Of a DNA stretch of 50,904 nt, positions 18,850 through 29,077 are shown in pieces. A program made the position numbers and the translations under genes. Numbering within the stretch: the stretch's first letter is position 1; every line of letters starts with the position of its first letter. The stretch covers positions 1-50,904 of the forward strand of contig JACRCE010000016.1 of assembly GCA_016213015.1 (NCBI GenBank), read 5' to 3'. Origin of the DNA: Deltaproteobacteria bacterium (lineage in GTDB: Bacteria; Desulfobacterota; GWC2-55-46). A model generated the notes under the pieces. That model worked only from the letters and a program-made list of their open reading frames with translations, was not told where the DNA came from and searched no databases.

Positions 18850-19602
18850 TTGATGACAATAAAGCCGTTTATACCGATATGCCTTATGGGCGTTTTGCTT
18901 GCCACTGGCTGCGCCGCGTTTTCGGACGAGGCGCGCGAGGCCGAGATCAAGGAGCTTGGCGCAAAGGTTCATAGTCTCAAGACAACGCTTTCGGAGACCA
19001 ACGCCAGGGTTGACGACCTTGACAACAGATTTCGTTTGCTGCATGAAAAGGTGCAGAGCGGCGCGGCAGCGCCGGTCTTCTCAACGGCGAGCGCGGCCTC
19101 GGAACAAAGCGCGCCTCCGGTTCCAGAGGGGTTGAAGGTGGTGAACCTTCAAGAGGAGGCTCAAAAGAGCGCGTCCGCGGCAAAACCCGTCAAAACGGAA
19201 AAACAGGAAAAGCCTGAGGCCATGTACGACCGCGCTCAGGACCTCTTCATAGCCGGCAGGTATAATGACGCAAGGGAGGCATTCTTAAACTTTGCGGCGC
19301 GGTACGCTGCTCACAGCCTTGCCGACAACGCCTTGTACTGGGCAGGGGAGTCGTACTATTCGGAAAAGGAGTTCGACAAGGCGCTTGAGCTGTTTTTAGA
19401 GGCGGTTGACAAGTACCCAGGCGGCAACAAGGCGCCGGATTCGCTCCTCAAGGCCGCGTACTCGTATACGGAATTGAACAAGGAAGACAAGGCGAGAGAG
19501 ATATTTGAACGACTCATCAAACGGTATCCTGATTCTCAGGCCGCGGGCATGGCGAAAAGGACGCTTCAAAAGCCGAGCGCCGCGAAAAAAGGAAAGGGTT
19601 GA
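18850..19602 (+). CDS. Tol-Pal system protein YbgF/CpoB-like, TPR
   Basis: Lipoprotein-like N-terminus (LLATGCAAF), coiled coil, then TPR YDRAQDLFIAGRYNDAREAFLNFAARY. Confidence 0.85.
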   Translation: MMTIKPFIPICLMGVLLATGCAAFSDEAREAEIKELGAKVHSLKTTLSETNARVDDLDNRFRLLHEKVQSGAAAPVFSTASAASEQSAPPVPEGLKVVNLQEEAQKSASAAKPVKTEKQEKPEAMYDRAQDLFIAGRYNDAREAFLNFAARYAAHSLADNALYWAGESYYSEKEFDKALELFLEAVDKYPGGNKAPDSLLKAAYSYTELNKEDKAREIFERLIKRYPDSQAAGMAKRTLQKPSAAKKGKG

Positions 19603-19603
19603 G

Positions 19604-20833
19604 ATGAATAAAAGAGAGTTGACGCGGGCGGGCCTCGTGCTCCCGGTGCTGCTTGTCCTTTCAACCGTTGTCGCCTTTGGAGGGGACCGGAGCGATGCGG
19701 CGGTTGTCAACGTCAAGCCGAACGGCGCAGGGGATATCTCCGAATATACGGTTGTCAACCATGACACGCTCTGGGGCATATCAGAGAGGTTTTTGAAAAA
19801 TCCGTTCAAATGGCCCGCCGTATGGAAACAAAACCCGCATATAAAGAACCCCGACCTTATTTATCCGGGTGACAAGGTGCGCCTTGGGCCAAACGGCATA
19901 GAGGTCATAGCCGCAACGCCAAAGCAGGAGGCCCCAAAGGTGGAGGTTGTTGCCGACGAGTCCGCGCCCGACATGGAAAAACTGCCGATAACCGTGCTTC
20001 AAGGGGAGAAGGTGGTCGTGCTTGAGGAGGCCGTGCCTGTTGCACAGACCGTCAAGGCCGAGCTGACCAAGACCGAGCCGGTAAAGACCGAGGAGAAGAC
20101 CGAGCCAACGCCTATAACGAGCGCAGTGCCCGCAAAAAAGTTTTCCGCGCACGCGATGACAAGACAGGGTTTCATAAACACCAGCGCACTTGAAAAAAGC
20201 GGCGCCATCGTAGGCAGTCCGGACCAAAAACTCTATTTCAATCGAGGCGACGTCGTTTTCATATCCATGAAGCCGGATAGCGGGCCGCTTGCAGTCGGCG
20301 CGAGGTTCACAATCTTCAGCGCCGGCGACAGGATACAACACCCTGTCACAAAGAAATACGTCGGCAATATCATAGACGTCCTCGGCAGCCTTGTGATAAC
20401 CGGCGTTGAGGGCGTGGCTAAAGGCAGGATTGAAAAGTCCTTCAAGGAGATACCGCGTGGCACGCTCCTCAGACCCTATGCCGAACCCGTGAAAGAAGTG
20501 GAGGTTACGGCAACGGAGGCGCGGGTAGAAGGCGTTATTATTTCAGCCCTTGAGGCCAAGGAGAATCTTTCCGTCGGGGATGTCGCATACATAGACAAGG
20601 GGTTGAAGGACGGGCTTAAGAAAGGCAACGTCCTGAGGATATACAGGGAGGAAAAAAAGAACGTCCCTGACCCGTACAGGGAAAAAACTATAATAACCAT
20701 GCCGCCCGCCGAGCTTGGCAAACTCATAGTCGCTGATCCAGGGGAGGATACGTCGGCTTGCGTAGTGCTCCAGAGTCTCGGCGTGATCGTATGGGGAGAT
20801 CAGGTAAGCGCTTCACCGCCCGGCAGCCGGTAG
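19604..20833 (+). CDS. LysM-domain protein
   Basis: EYTVVNHDTLWGISERFLKNPFKWPAVWKQNPHIKNPDLIYPGDKVRL. Start trimmed to MNKRELTRAG. Confidence 0.85.
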   Translation: MNKRELTRAGLVLPVLLVLSTVVAFGGDRSDAAVVNVKPNGAGDISEYTVVNHDTLWGISERFLKNPFKWPAVWKQNPHIKNPDLIYPGDKVRLGPNGIEVIAATPKQEAPKVEVVADESAPDMEKLPITVLQGEKVVVLEEAVPVAQTVKAELTKTEPVKTEEKTEPTPITSAVPAKKFSAHAMTRQGFINTSALEKSGAIVGSPDQKLYFNRGDVVFISMKPDSGPLAVGARFTIFSAGDRIQHPVTKKYVGNIIDVLGSLVITGVEGVAKGRIEKSFKEIPRGTLLRPYAEPVKEVEVTATEARVEGVIISALEAKENLSVGDVAYIDKGLKDGLKKGNVLRIYREEKKNVPDPYREKTIITMPPAELGKLIVADPGEDTSACVVLQSLGVIVWGDQVSASPPGSR

Positions 20834-20902
20834 GCCGTCATCTTCCTTGCGTTTGGATTTTTCAGGGGATGGCTTGCCGGCCATCCCCTGCTGTGTTGTG
20901 AG

Positions 20903-20972
20903 CCCGGCATCACTTTGTATCACGAAGGCATGTCGTTGAATAAATCACACCGTACAACAAAGTGGTACTGGG
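20903..20972. repeat. Repeat family A, 70-bp palindrome
   Basis: CCCGGCATCACTTTGTATCACGAAGG...ACAAAGTGGTACTGGG; intergenic before dprA. Confidence 0.8.
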
Positions 20973-20987
20973 CGAAGGTGTCAAGCC

Positions 20988-22067
20988 GTGGATAAGGACG
21001 ACTTGAAATATTGGCTTGCCCTTGCAAGGATCATGTCCGTCGGCAAGGCAGGGAAAGGCGTGCTTTCTCATTTTTTGGAGCCGGCCAACCTGTTCAAGGA
21101 AACGTCCCGCGCTCACGCCGCCTTATCGCCGGAGATTGCCGAGGCGGTCAAGGGCTTTGACGACTGGCAATGGGTTGACGAGGAGATAAGCAGGGTGGAA
21201 GCCGCAGGCGCGGCCGTTATAACCTTTAACGACCCCGGCTATCCCGCCGTGCTCAGGGAGATAGACGCGCCGCCGTGCCTTTTGTATGCGAAAGGCGCCG
21301 CGCTCGACTCGCTCAATACCCCGACAACGGCGTTGGTCGGCACAAGGAGGCCGACCCATTACGGCGTCCGCGTGGCCGGGAAGATTGCGATGGGCCTCGC
21401 GTCAATGGGCGTTACCGTGGCGTCCGGCATGGCCAGAGGATGCGACGCCGCGGCTCACAAGGGGGCGCTCGACGCGGGCGGGCTTACGGTTGCCGTGCTC
21501 GGCACCGGCGTTGACGTCGTTTATCCAAGGGACAACGCGAAGCTCTATGAGGATATAGTTGCCAAGGGGGTCGTGTTGAGCGAGTTTCCCATGACAACGC
21601 AGCCAAGGCCGTACAACTTTCCGCAAAGAAACAGGATCATAAGCGGCATATCCAAAGGCGTCGTGGTGGTGGAGGCGCCCTTCAGAAGCGGCGCTATGAT
21701 GACGGCGCGTCTTGCGCTTGAAGCCAACAGGGAGGTCATGGCCGTGCCGGGCGCCGTTACGTCGGAGAGAAGCAGAGGAACGAACGGCCTCATAAAACAA
21801 GGGGCGCATCTCGTTGAAAGCGCCTCTGACGTGATGAGCGTGCTTGGTTTTTCATCGGCAAAGCCGGAGCGTCAAGCGGAAAAGATGGAGTTGAGCGCAG
21901 CTGAGGCCGTTGTCTGGAATACGCTCGGCGATGAGCCGTCGCATATAGATGCGGTTATCGACAAAGCGGGGTTTGCCCCCAACAAGGCCGCGGCTATTCT
22001 GATTGAAATGGAGCTGAAGGGGTTTATACGACAGCTTCCAGGGAAGCGCATTGTAAAGCTGTTATGA
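20988..22067 (+). CDS. dprA: DNA processing protein DprA/Smf
   Basis: TALVGTRRPTHYGVRVAGKIAMGLA; VASGMARGCDAAAHKGAL; GTG start. Confidence 0.95.
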   Translation: MDKDDLKYWLALARIMSVGKAGKGVLSHFLEPANLFKETSRAHAALSPEIAEAVKGFDDWQWVDEEISRVEAAGAAVITFNDPGYPAVLREIDAPPCLLYAKGAALDSLNTPTTALVGTRRPTHYGVRVAGKIAMGLASMGVTVASGMARGCDAAAHKGALDAGGLTVAVLGTGVDVVYPRDNAKLYEDIVAKGVVLSEFPMTTQPRPYNFPQRNRIISGISKGVVVVEAPFRSGAMMTARLALEANREVMAVPGAVTSERSRGTNGLIKQGAHLVESASDVMSVLGFSSAKPERQAEKMELSAAEAVVWNTLGDEPSHIDAVIDKAGFAPNKAAAILIEMELKGFIRQLPGKRIVKLL

Positions 22068-22133
22068 TTTGATTTATTGAAAAATCGCATCATATTCAAG
22101 ACGGAATAAACATCGAGGCGGTAAAGATATAAC

Positions 22134-24275
22134 ATGGGAAAATCACTTGTAATAGTGGAGTCGCCCGCAAAGGCAAAGACCATCAATAAATTCCTCGGCA
22201 AGGGGTTTGAGGTGCTTGCCTCGATAGGGCATGTAAAAGACCTGCCTAAGAGCAAACTCGGTATCGACATAGACAACGGCTTTGAGCCGCGCTATGAGCT
22301 TATAAAGGGCAAGGCCGCAGTGGTCAAGGAATTAAAGAAGGCAGGCAAGGCCGCTGACAGGATATTCCTTGCGCCTGACCCTGACAGGGAGGGAGAGGCC
22401 ATAGCCTGGCATATCGCCGACGAGATAGACGCAAAGCGCGAAAAATGTTCCCGCGTGCTCTTTAACGAGATAACCGAAAAGGCGGTCAAAGAGGCCATAG
22501 CGCATCCCTTGGACCTTGATCGCGGCAAGTTCGAGGCGCAACAGGCCAGAAGGGTTCTTGACAGGCTTGTCGGCTATCAGGTAAGCCCGATACTGTGGGA
22601 AAAGGTGAAGTACGGCTTGAGCGCCGGCAGGGTTCAGTCCGTCGCTGTGAGGCTGATATGCGACAGGGAGCGCGAGATAACGGCCTTTGTTCCCAAGGAG
22701 TACTGGTCGATCGTCGGCGAGTTCAACGGGGGTTCGCCGGCCGCCGACTTCATCGCCAAGCTGGCGAAAAAGGGCGGGGCAAAGGCAGAGCTGAACAATG
22801 AAGGGGACGCTCAGGCCGCGCTCAAGGCGCTTGAAGGCGCGGACTATATTGTCTCATCGGTCGAGACCAAGGCGATAAACCGCCGTCCGGCCGCGCCGTT
22901 CACCACAAGCAAGCTTCAGCAGGAGGCCGCAAGGAAGCTGGGTTTTACCGCCAAGAAGACCATGATGGTGGCACAACAGCTTTACGAGGGCGTTGAACTC
23001 GGCAAAGAAGGCCCGGTGGGCCTAATCTCCTACATGAGGACCGATTCCACGCGCATATCGGCGGAGGCCGTGGCGCAGGCGCGCTCGTTCATAGAGGGCA
23101 AATACGGCAAGGACTATCTGCCTGCCTCGCCCAACGTATACAAGAGCAAGAAGGCGGCGCAGGACGCGCACGAGGCCATAAGACCGACATATCTTCATCA
23201 TCCGCCCGACGACGTAAAGGCGCATCTTACAAAAGACCAGTTCAAGCTCTACCAGCTTATATGGAACAGGTTTATCGCCTGCCAGATGTCGCCCGCCATA
23301 ATAGACCAGACGCGCGCCGAGATCAGCGCAAGGGAATATCTATTCGCGGCTACAGGTTCGACGGTCAGGTTCCCGGGTTTCATGGCCGTGTACGTGGAGG
23401 GCACCGACGTAATAGAAGCCGAGGAGGACGGCAAACTGCCCGTGCTTAAAAAGAATGAGGCGGTTTCGTTGAAGGCGCTCAACCCAAACCAGCACTTTAC
23501 TCAGCCGCCTCCCCGCTTCACCGAGGCGTCGCTCGTCAAGGAGCTTGAAGAAAACGGCATAGGCCGCCCGTCCACTTACGCGGCCATCATAACAACCATT
23601 CAGGACAGAGAGTACGTCATTAAGGACAAGACTCAGCTAAAGCCAACGGAGCTTGGGTTCCTCGTTATTGACCTGCTCGTTGAGAGCTTTCCCGAGATAT
23701 TGAACGTCGAGTTCACGGCTCAGATGGAGGAGCGGCTTGACGGCATCGAGGAGGGCAAGGCCAAATGGCAAAGCGTCATGGGCGAGTTTTACGAGCCGTT
23801 TAAGGTAAGCCTCGACAAGGCGAAGGTGGGCATGAAAAACGTCAAGACCGAGGAGGTTAAAACCGACCTCGTTTGCGAGAAGTGCGGCAAGGGCATGGTG
23901 ATAAAGTGGGGGAGGAAGGGGAAGTTCTTGGCTTGTACGGGATACCCTGAATGCAAGAACACCAAGGACTTCACCACCACGGAGGACGGCAAGGTGGCCG
24001 TTGTTGAGAGGGTGGCGGAAACGGTAGACACGCCTTGCCCCAAGTGCGGCGCACCCATGCTTGTAAAGAGCGGCAGGTTCGGAAAGTTCATCGCCTGCTC
24101 CAAGTATCCCGACTGCAAGACTACGCAGCCGTACTCAACCGGCATACCGTGTCCGAATAACGACGGCGGCACGCTCGTGGAGCGAAGGACGAAAAAAGGC
24201 GGCAGGGTTTTTTTCAGCTGCTCGCTCTACCCCAAGTGTGAATACGCCGCATGGCAGTTGCCGATAAAACCGTGA
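22134..24275 (+). CDS. topA: DNA topoisomerase I
   Basis: MGKSLVIVESPAKAKTINKFLG; GLISYMRTDSTRIS; three C-terminal zinc-finger modules (CEKCGKGM, CPKCGAPM, CPNNDGG). Confidence 0.97.
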   Translation: MGKSLVIVESPAKAKTINKFLGKGFEVLASIGHVKDLPKSKLGIDIDNGFEPRYELIKGKAAVVKELKKAGKAADRIFLAPDPDREGEAIAWHIADEIDAKREKCSRVLFNEITEKAVKEAIAHPLDLDRGKFEAQQARRVLDRLVGYQVSPILWEKVKYGLSAGRVQSVAVRLICDREREITAFVPKEYWSIVGEFNGGSPAADFIAKLAKKGGAKAELNNEGDAQAALKALEGADYIVSSVETKAINRRPAAPFTTSKLQQEAARKLGFTAKKTMMVAQQLYEGVELGKEGPVGLISYMRTDSTRISAEAVAQARSFIEGKYGKDYLPASPNVYKSKKAAQDAHEAIRPTYLHHPPDDVKAHLTKDQFKLYQLIWNRFIACQMSPAIIDQTRAEISAREYLFAATGSTVRFPGFMAVYVEGTDVIEAEEDGKLPVLKKNEAVSLKALNPNQHFTQPPPRFTEASLVKELEENGIGRPSTYAAIITTIQDREYVIKDKTQLKPTELGFLVIDLLVESFPEILNVEFTAQMEERLDGIEEGKAKWQSVMGEFYEPFKVSLDKAKVGMKNVKTEEVKTDLVCEKCGKGMVIKWGRKGKFLACTGYPECKNTKDFTTTEDGKVAVVERVAETVDTPCPKCGAPMLVKSGRFGKFIACSKYPDCKTTQPYSTGIPCPNNDGGTLVERRTKKGGRVFFSCSLYPKCEYAAWQLPIKP

Positions 24276-24337
24276 ACCGTGTCCGTGATCGTGAAAGGAT
24301 TCGTTTTTATACGGTCACGAACACGGCCTTTACACGG
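24274..24337. repeat. Word-repeat hairpin of CCGTG units
   Basis: CCGTGTCCGTGATCGTGAAAGG ... ACGGTCACGAACACGGCCTTTACACGG. Confidence 0.65.
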
Positions 24338-24400
24338 CCTTAACAGGACGCACTCATCTTGTTCCCGCGCCAATCCATGAAAATGAAGTGAGGACTGGAG

Positions 24401-25150
24401 ATGATAACGAGAGACGCGAAAAATATCTTTGTCGTTGACGACAGCATCTTTTTCCGCACCAAGTTGAGCGACATACTCGTCGAGGCCGGGCACAAGGTGA
24501 GATTCGCCAAGGACGGCAGGGAGGTCATAAACGAGTTAAAGATCGACTCTGATAACATAGACCTGCTGATATTGGATTTGCAGATGCCTGAGATAGACGG
24601 CTTCGGCGTCCTGAGGTGGCTCAAGGAAAACGGTTATGCCGGCAGGTTTCCGGTGCTTGTCGTTACGTCGGTGTATGAGCCGGGACACGTAATGGAGACT
24701 CTCAGGAACCTCGGCGCGACCGGACTGATGACAAAGGGGTTCACGCCTGAGCAGATAATCTTCAGGGTCAACAGGATACTCTTCCCGGGCAAGACCACCA
24801 ACCGCTCGCCAAAGGTGCGCGTCCCTGTGTCCATGCCGGTCGACTTCACCATCGGAGACAAGACGCTGACCGGTTTCGTCCTTAATATCAGCGAAACCGG
24901 CATATTCCTCCACACGCGGGCGGATATTCTCACCGGCGCCGTGATGCATATAAAGTTCACCCTGCCGGGCACCCCGCGTCTATTCGACCTCAAGGCCGTC
25001 GTCAAATGGTCTACCGCGGACATCGACCGCAACACGCTGTTCGGCGGCTTCGGCATCATGTTCACGTCGCTGACTCAAGAGGAGCAAGACGACCTCAAGC
25101 GGTTTATCGACAGCGAACTCAAGAGGCTTGGCGTAGAGGACGTGGCTTAG
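24401..25150 (+). CDS. Response regulator with C-terminal PilZ domain
   Basis: Receiver LLILDLQMPEIDGFG; PilZ VRVPVSMPVDFTIGDKTLTGFVLNISETGIFL. Confidence 0.87.
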   Translation: MITRDAKNIFVVDDSIFFRTKLSDILVEAGHKVRFAKDGREVINELKIDSDNIDLLILDLQMPEIDGFGVLRWLKENGYAGRFPVLVVTSVYEPGHVMETLRNLGATGLMTKGFTPEQIIFRVNRILFPGKTTNRSPKVRVPVSMPVDFTIGDKTLTGFVLNISETGIFLHTRADILTGAVMHIKFTLPGTPRLFDLKAVVKWSTADIDRNTLFGGFGIMFTSLTQEEQDDLKRFIDSELKRLGVEDVA

Positions 25151-25303
25151 CGGGCCGCCGGAAAAAGAGAATCGTCTCTATATTATTCAAGCGCCGGGAG
25201 ATATCTATCGTGTCTTTACCGTTCGCTACGGCAATCCGCGTAATTGGGCGAGGGATATAACCCTGAACTTAAAAACATCGGATTTTTCATGGAGGCGATT
25301 GAA

Positions 25304-26164
25304 ATGACCGCAAAGATATTGATAACCGGGGCAACCGGCACGATTGGAAGACGGGTAGTTGAGCAGATGTCGTCAAGGCGCGCAGACGTTCGCGCCGCTT
25401 GCAGAAGCGCTAATAAGATTGCCGCCATGAACCTGCCCGGCGTGGAGGCCGTGGACATGGACCTCGCAAGGCCGGACGGCTGGGGCAGGGCCTTTGACGG
25501 GATCGAGAAGGTCTTTTTCGCCACGCCGACGCCTGTTAACGATAATTACGTGGACACCGCGGCAAGGTTTGTCGACGCGGCAAAACTCTCCGGCGTAAAG
25601 CATATAGTAAGGCTCTCCGGCAACGGGGCCGACTACGAGCCGTGCATCGCGCTTGCCCGTTGGCACAGGATTATCGAAAGGTATATCATGGCATCCGGCC
25701 TCGAATATACCATGCTGAGGCCATCCCCGTTTATGCAGAACTTCGTCAACTTCTACCGTCCGGTCAACGGGGCGATATGCCTGCCCCTTGGTCTGGGGAA
25801 GGTTGCCTACATTGACGCCGGCGACGTGGCTCGCTGCGCGGTCGCGGCGCTCACCGGCGCTGGACATACCGGCAAGGCATACACGCTCACCGGCGCCGAG
25901 GCGCTCACCATCGCCGAGATCGCGGATATACTCTCGAACGCGACCGGCAAAAAGACGACCTACGCCGACGTCCCTGAGGAGTCCGCCCGCAACGCGATGA
26001 AGGAGCACGGTATGCCTGCTTTGGCCATCGACGCCTTGATGGAGTTGTACGCGATATGCAAGGCCGGCTACGTTGCCGGCGTAACCGATGCCGTTGAACG
26101 CATTACCGGCAAAAAGCCGACGACCTTCAGCGCATTTGCGGCGGATCACGCAAGCGCCTTTTAA
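25304..26164 (+). CDS. NmrA/SDR-type NAD(P)-binding protein
   Basis: MTAKILITGATGTIGRRVVEQM; GVKHIVRLSGNGA. Start trimmed to the ATG with upstream GGAGG. Confidence 0.85.
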   Translation: MTAKILITGATGTIGRRVVEQMSSRRADVRAACRSANKIAAMNLPGVEAVDMDLARPDGWGRAFDGIEKVFFATPTPVNDNYVDTAARFVDAAKLSGVKHIVRLSGNGADYEPCIALARWHRIIERYIMASGLEYTMLRPSPFMQNFVNFYRPVNGAICLPLGLGKVAYIDAGDVARCAVAALTGAGHTGKAYTLTGAEALTIAEIADILSNATGKKTTYADVPEESARNAMKEHGMPALAIDALMELYAICKAGYVAGVTDAVERITGKKPTTFSAFAADHASAF

Positions 26165-26256
26165 TCGTCCGCGCGGCAGGGCCTCATAAAGCCCTACGGT
26201 TTATTGCGTCCTTTGCAACGCGGGGCGGCATATCGTGTTTGCGCCGCCCTCTCCCT

Positions 26257-28884
26257 TTAAGCCGTTTTTTCGGTAGTTCGTCTTAGCAGTTCCCTTGCAA
26301 AGGCATCTTCGTCTTCCCGCGATTCAAGCTCGTTGTCGCACCTTTTCTTGAATATGGCGTCCAACGCATCGCCGATTTCCGCGCCTTCCTTGAACCCGAG
26401 TCTTTTAAGGTCCTCTCCGTTAAGGTGCGTCCTCAGATGCTTGAGCGTCGAGATGTGCGTTGAGATATCCTTCTTCGCCTTTTCATTGTGCGCCTTCGCA
26501 AGCATGTACAGCGTCGTCTCAAGCGGCAGAGGCGCAAGGAGTTCATAAGCGCCGCTCAAACTCGTTATTGCGCCGGAATTTATCATATTAAGCGCCTTGG
26601 ACGCGGCCCGGCGCGCCTCTATCGCCTCAAGCGTCTTTCTTCCGGGGATGCAAAGCCTTTCAACAAGTCCGGCAAGCTCTTTATCCTTGACCGTGTCGGT
26701 CAGCGCTAAAAAGAGCGTAAGCCATCCCTCGGCCTTGTCCTTTGTATAAAGAAGTTCATGCCATGCAAGCGCCTCTTTGGCCTTTTCAAAAAAAGCGGCG
26801 CGTTCCACGCCCCAGGAGATGTCCTTGTGGACGAGGGCAAGTATGCCGAGTTCATGGAGCTTGCTTATGGCTCCGACGGCCGCGTCCTCCTCAAGGATAT
26901 TTTTAAGCTCGTCAAAAAGCCTTGCGCCTTTGAGCTTCTTGAAAATGTCCTGCCTTACCGAGTTCTTGACGAGATATAACGTATGTTTGCTGACCTTAAA
27001 GCCGAACTTCTCCGAAAACCTTATTGCCCTCAAGAGCCGCGTCGGGTCTTCAACGAAGCTCAGGTTGTGCAGCACCCGGATGGTCTTTTCCTTGATGTCT
27101 TTTTGAGCGCCGAAAAAATCTATCGTTTGACCGAATCGTTGGGGGTTCAACGCTATGGCCAATGTGTTTATCACGAAGTCCCGTCTGTACAGGTCGAGCT
27201 TCAACGACGACGCCTGCACGGTTGGAAGCGCGCCGGGTCTTTCATAATATTCGAGCCTCGCGGTGGCGACGTCCACCTTGAAGCCGTCGGGAAAGACGAG
27301 AATCGCGGTCTTGAACCTCTCGTGAGTCTTGACCTCGGCGCCTCGCCTTGACGCGAACGCCTCGGCGAAGGCTATGCCGTTGCCGCCTTCTATGACGATG
27401 TCCACGTCGAGGTTCGGGCGCCTCAAGAGCAGGTCGCGCGTGAACCCGCCGACCACGTACGCGCTCATGCCCAGTTCATCGGCGGCGCGTCCGGCGTCTT
27501 CGAGTATGTCGATAACCCATTCAGGGAGTCGCTCTCTCATTATCCCGCGCATGTTTCTCGGCCTTGCGCCCTTTCCGCCGTCGGCCTTGTTCAATTCCTC
27601 CTCAAGGAGTTTCAAAAGGTCGGTGCGGGTTATCACGCCGGCGACAAGGCCGTCTTTAATCACGGGAAGGAGTCTTGCGCCGCGGGAGGCGATCCTTTCG
27701 CGTATCTCGTCGATCGAGGCTCTCCAGCCGACGGTCTCGCACTCGGTAGTCATGTACGCGCTCACCGGATGAGCGCCGAGGCCGTGGAATACGGACTTGT
27801 CGGCAATCTGTCTCGTTATGACGCCAAGGCATCCTGAGGAGTCGGCAACCGGGGCGGCATTTATATTGTATTTGAGCATGATAGTAACCGCGTCCCTGAC
27901 CGGCGTTTGAGGAGACACCGTGATGGCCGGGGATGAGCAGATGTCCGAGGCCACGGCCTTTGGAACGATGTTTCGCCGCAGCGCATCGAGGAGAGCATCT
28001 TTGGCCTGAATGAGCGTCATGTCTTTGAGCGTGGCCGAGGCCGCAAAGGTGTGCCCTCCTCCTCCGAGCGCGCCGAGTATCGCGCCGGCGTTGACCTCCG
28101 GGTCGCGGCTTCTCGCCACGATATGGACGCGGTCGATCGCGTCGGCAACGAGGAATAGGTTTTTCAATCCGTCTATCTCCATCATCTTGTGCGCCAATAT
28201 GGAGATGTCCCCGGCGTACCTTTCCATGTATCCATCGGCAATGGTTACGGATATCCCGCCGATGGAGTGCAATGTTTCGCTTTGAAGAAAACCGTCGAGC
28301 AAAGAGACCTCAACGCTTGTCATCTCTCTTTTGATGAAGCCGGAGACCTCGGCAAGATCGGCGCCGCAAGACAGGAGAAAGGCGGCGGCTTCAAAGTCCT
28401 CAATCGTAGTGGAAGGGAAGCTTAATGAACCGGTGTCTTCGTATATGCCGGCCATCATTATCGTGGCCTCCCGTCGGGTGAGCGCCATGCCCTTTTCCTT
28501 TATCAAGAGAGTCAACACGGTTGTCGTTGAACCGTAAGGACGTATATGTTCGACGCTCCCCCTGATGTCGCCCGCGGAGACAGGGTGGTGGTCGTAGACG
28601 TGCACTTCCATCACAGGGCGATTGAGGAGCGCTGAAAGAGAGCCGATACGACCGGGTTGTTTTACGTCGACAAGGATGAGGAGGTCTACGTCAACGGCGT
28701 TTATCTCCATCTCGTTTGCAAAGGAGAATCTATAAGGCAACCCCAGCGTGCCGACGACCTCGGAGACCCTTTTTTCAAGCGCGCCGGAGAACACTGCAAT
28801 CGCATCAGGGTACAGTTTTTTCGCGGCCACCATGGAGGCGACCGTGTCGAAGTCCGCGCCCGTATGCGAGGTGATTATCTTCAT
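26257..28884 (-). CDS. CCA tRNA nucleotidyltransferase fused to DHH and CBS domains
   Basis: N-terminal DHH (SHTGADFDTVASMVAAKK; VYDHHP), DHHA1 GGGGHTFAAS, CBS pair, then YVVGGFTRDLLLRRPNLDVDIVIEG and DPTRLLRAIRFSEKFGF. Confidence 0.92.
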   Translation of the reverse strand: MKIITSHTGADFDTVASMVAAKKLYPDAIAVFSGALEKRVSEVVGTLGLPYRFSFANEMEINAVDVDLLILVDVKQPGRIGSLSALLNRPVMEVHVYDHHPVSAGDIRGSVEHIRPYGSTTTVLTLLIKEKGMALTRREATIMMAGIYEDTGSLSFPSTTIEDFEAAAFLLSCGADLAEVSGFIKREMTSVEVSLLDGFLQSETLHSIGGISVTIADGYMERYAGDISILAHKMMEIDGLKNLFLVADAIDRVHIVARSRDPEVNAGAILGALGGGGHTFAASATLKDMTLIQAKDALLDALRRNIVPKAVASDICSSPAITVSPQTPVRDAVTIMLKYNINAAPVADSSGCLGVITRQIADKSVFHGLGAHPVSAYMTTECETVGWRASIDEIRERIASRGARLLPVIKDGLVAGVITRTDLLKLLEEELNKADGGKGARPRNMRGIMRERLPEWVIDILEDAGRAADELGMSAYVVGGFTRDLLLRRPNLDVDIVIEGGNGIAFAEAFASRRGAEVKTHERFKTAILVFPDGFKVDVATARLEYYERPGALPTVQASSLKLDLYRRDFVINTLAIALNPQRFGQTIDFFGAQKDIKEKTIRVLHNLSFVEDPTRLLRAIRFSEKFGFKVSKHTLYLVKNSVRQDIFKKLKGARLFDELKNILEEDAAVGAISKLHELGILALVHKDISWGVERAAFFEKAKEALAWHELLYTKDKAEGWLTLFLALTDTVKDKELAGLVERLCIPGRKTLEAIEARRAASKALNMINSGAITSLSGAYELLAPLPLETTLYMLAKAHNEKAKKDISTHISTLKHLRTHLNGEDLKRLGFKEGAEIGDALDAIFKKRCDNELESREDEDAFARELLRRTTEKTA

Positions 28885-28934
28885 GAGCCGATATTAGCAC
28901 AATCGGACGGGAGGTGGCCAGCGATAGGTTCGGC

Positions 28935-29017
28935 GGGCGCCATAGGTGTTTTCAAGCCGGTCAGCGCATTCCCAATCAAAGTTTTTCTGGCATACTTTTT
29001 TTTCAAAAAAGGTATGG
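28935..29017. repeat. Repeat family B, short form (reverse orientation), diverged
   Basis: Reverse complement CCATACCTTTTTTGAAAAAAAAGTATGCCAGAAAAACTTTGATTGGGAAT...GGC. Confidence 0.6.
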
Positions 29018-29077
29018 AAAATAGTTGATAGTTGTCCAACAGGCTGTATAATATGAGTGCCTTAATCTTGAACGTGG

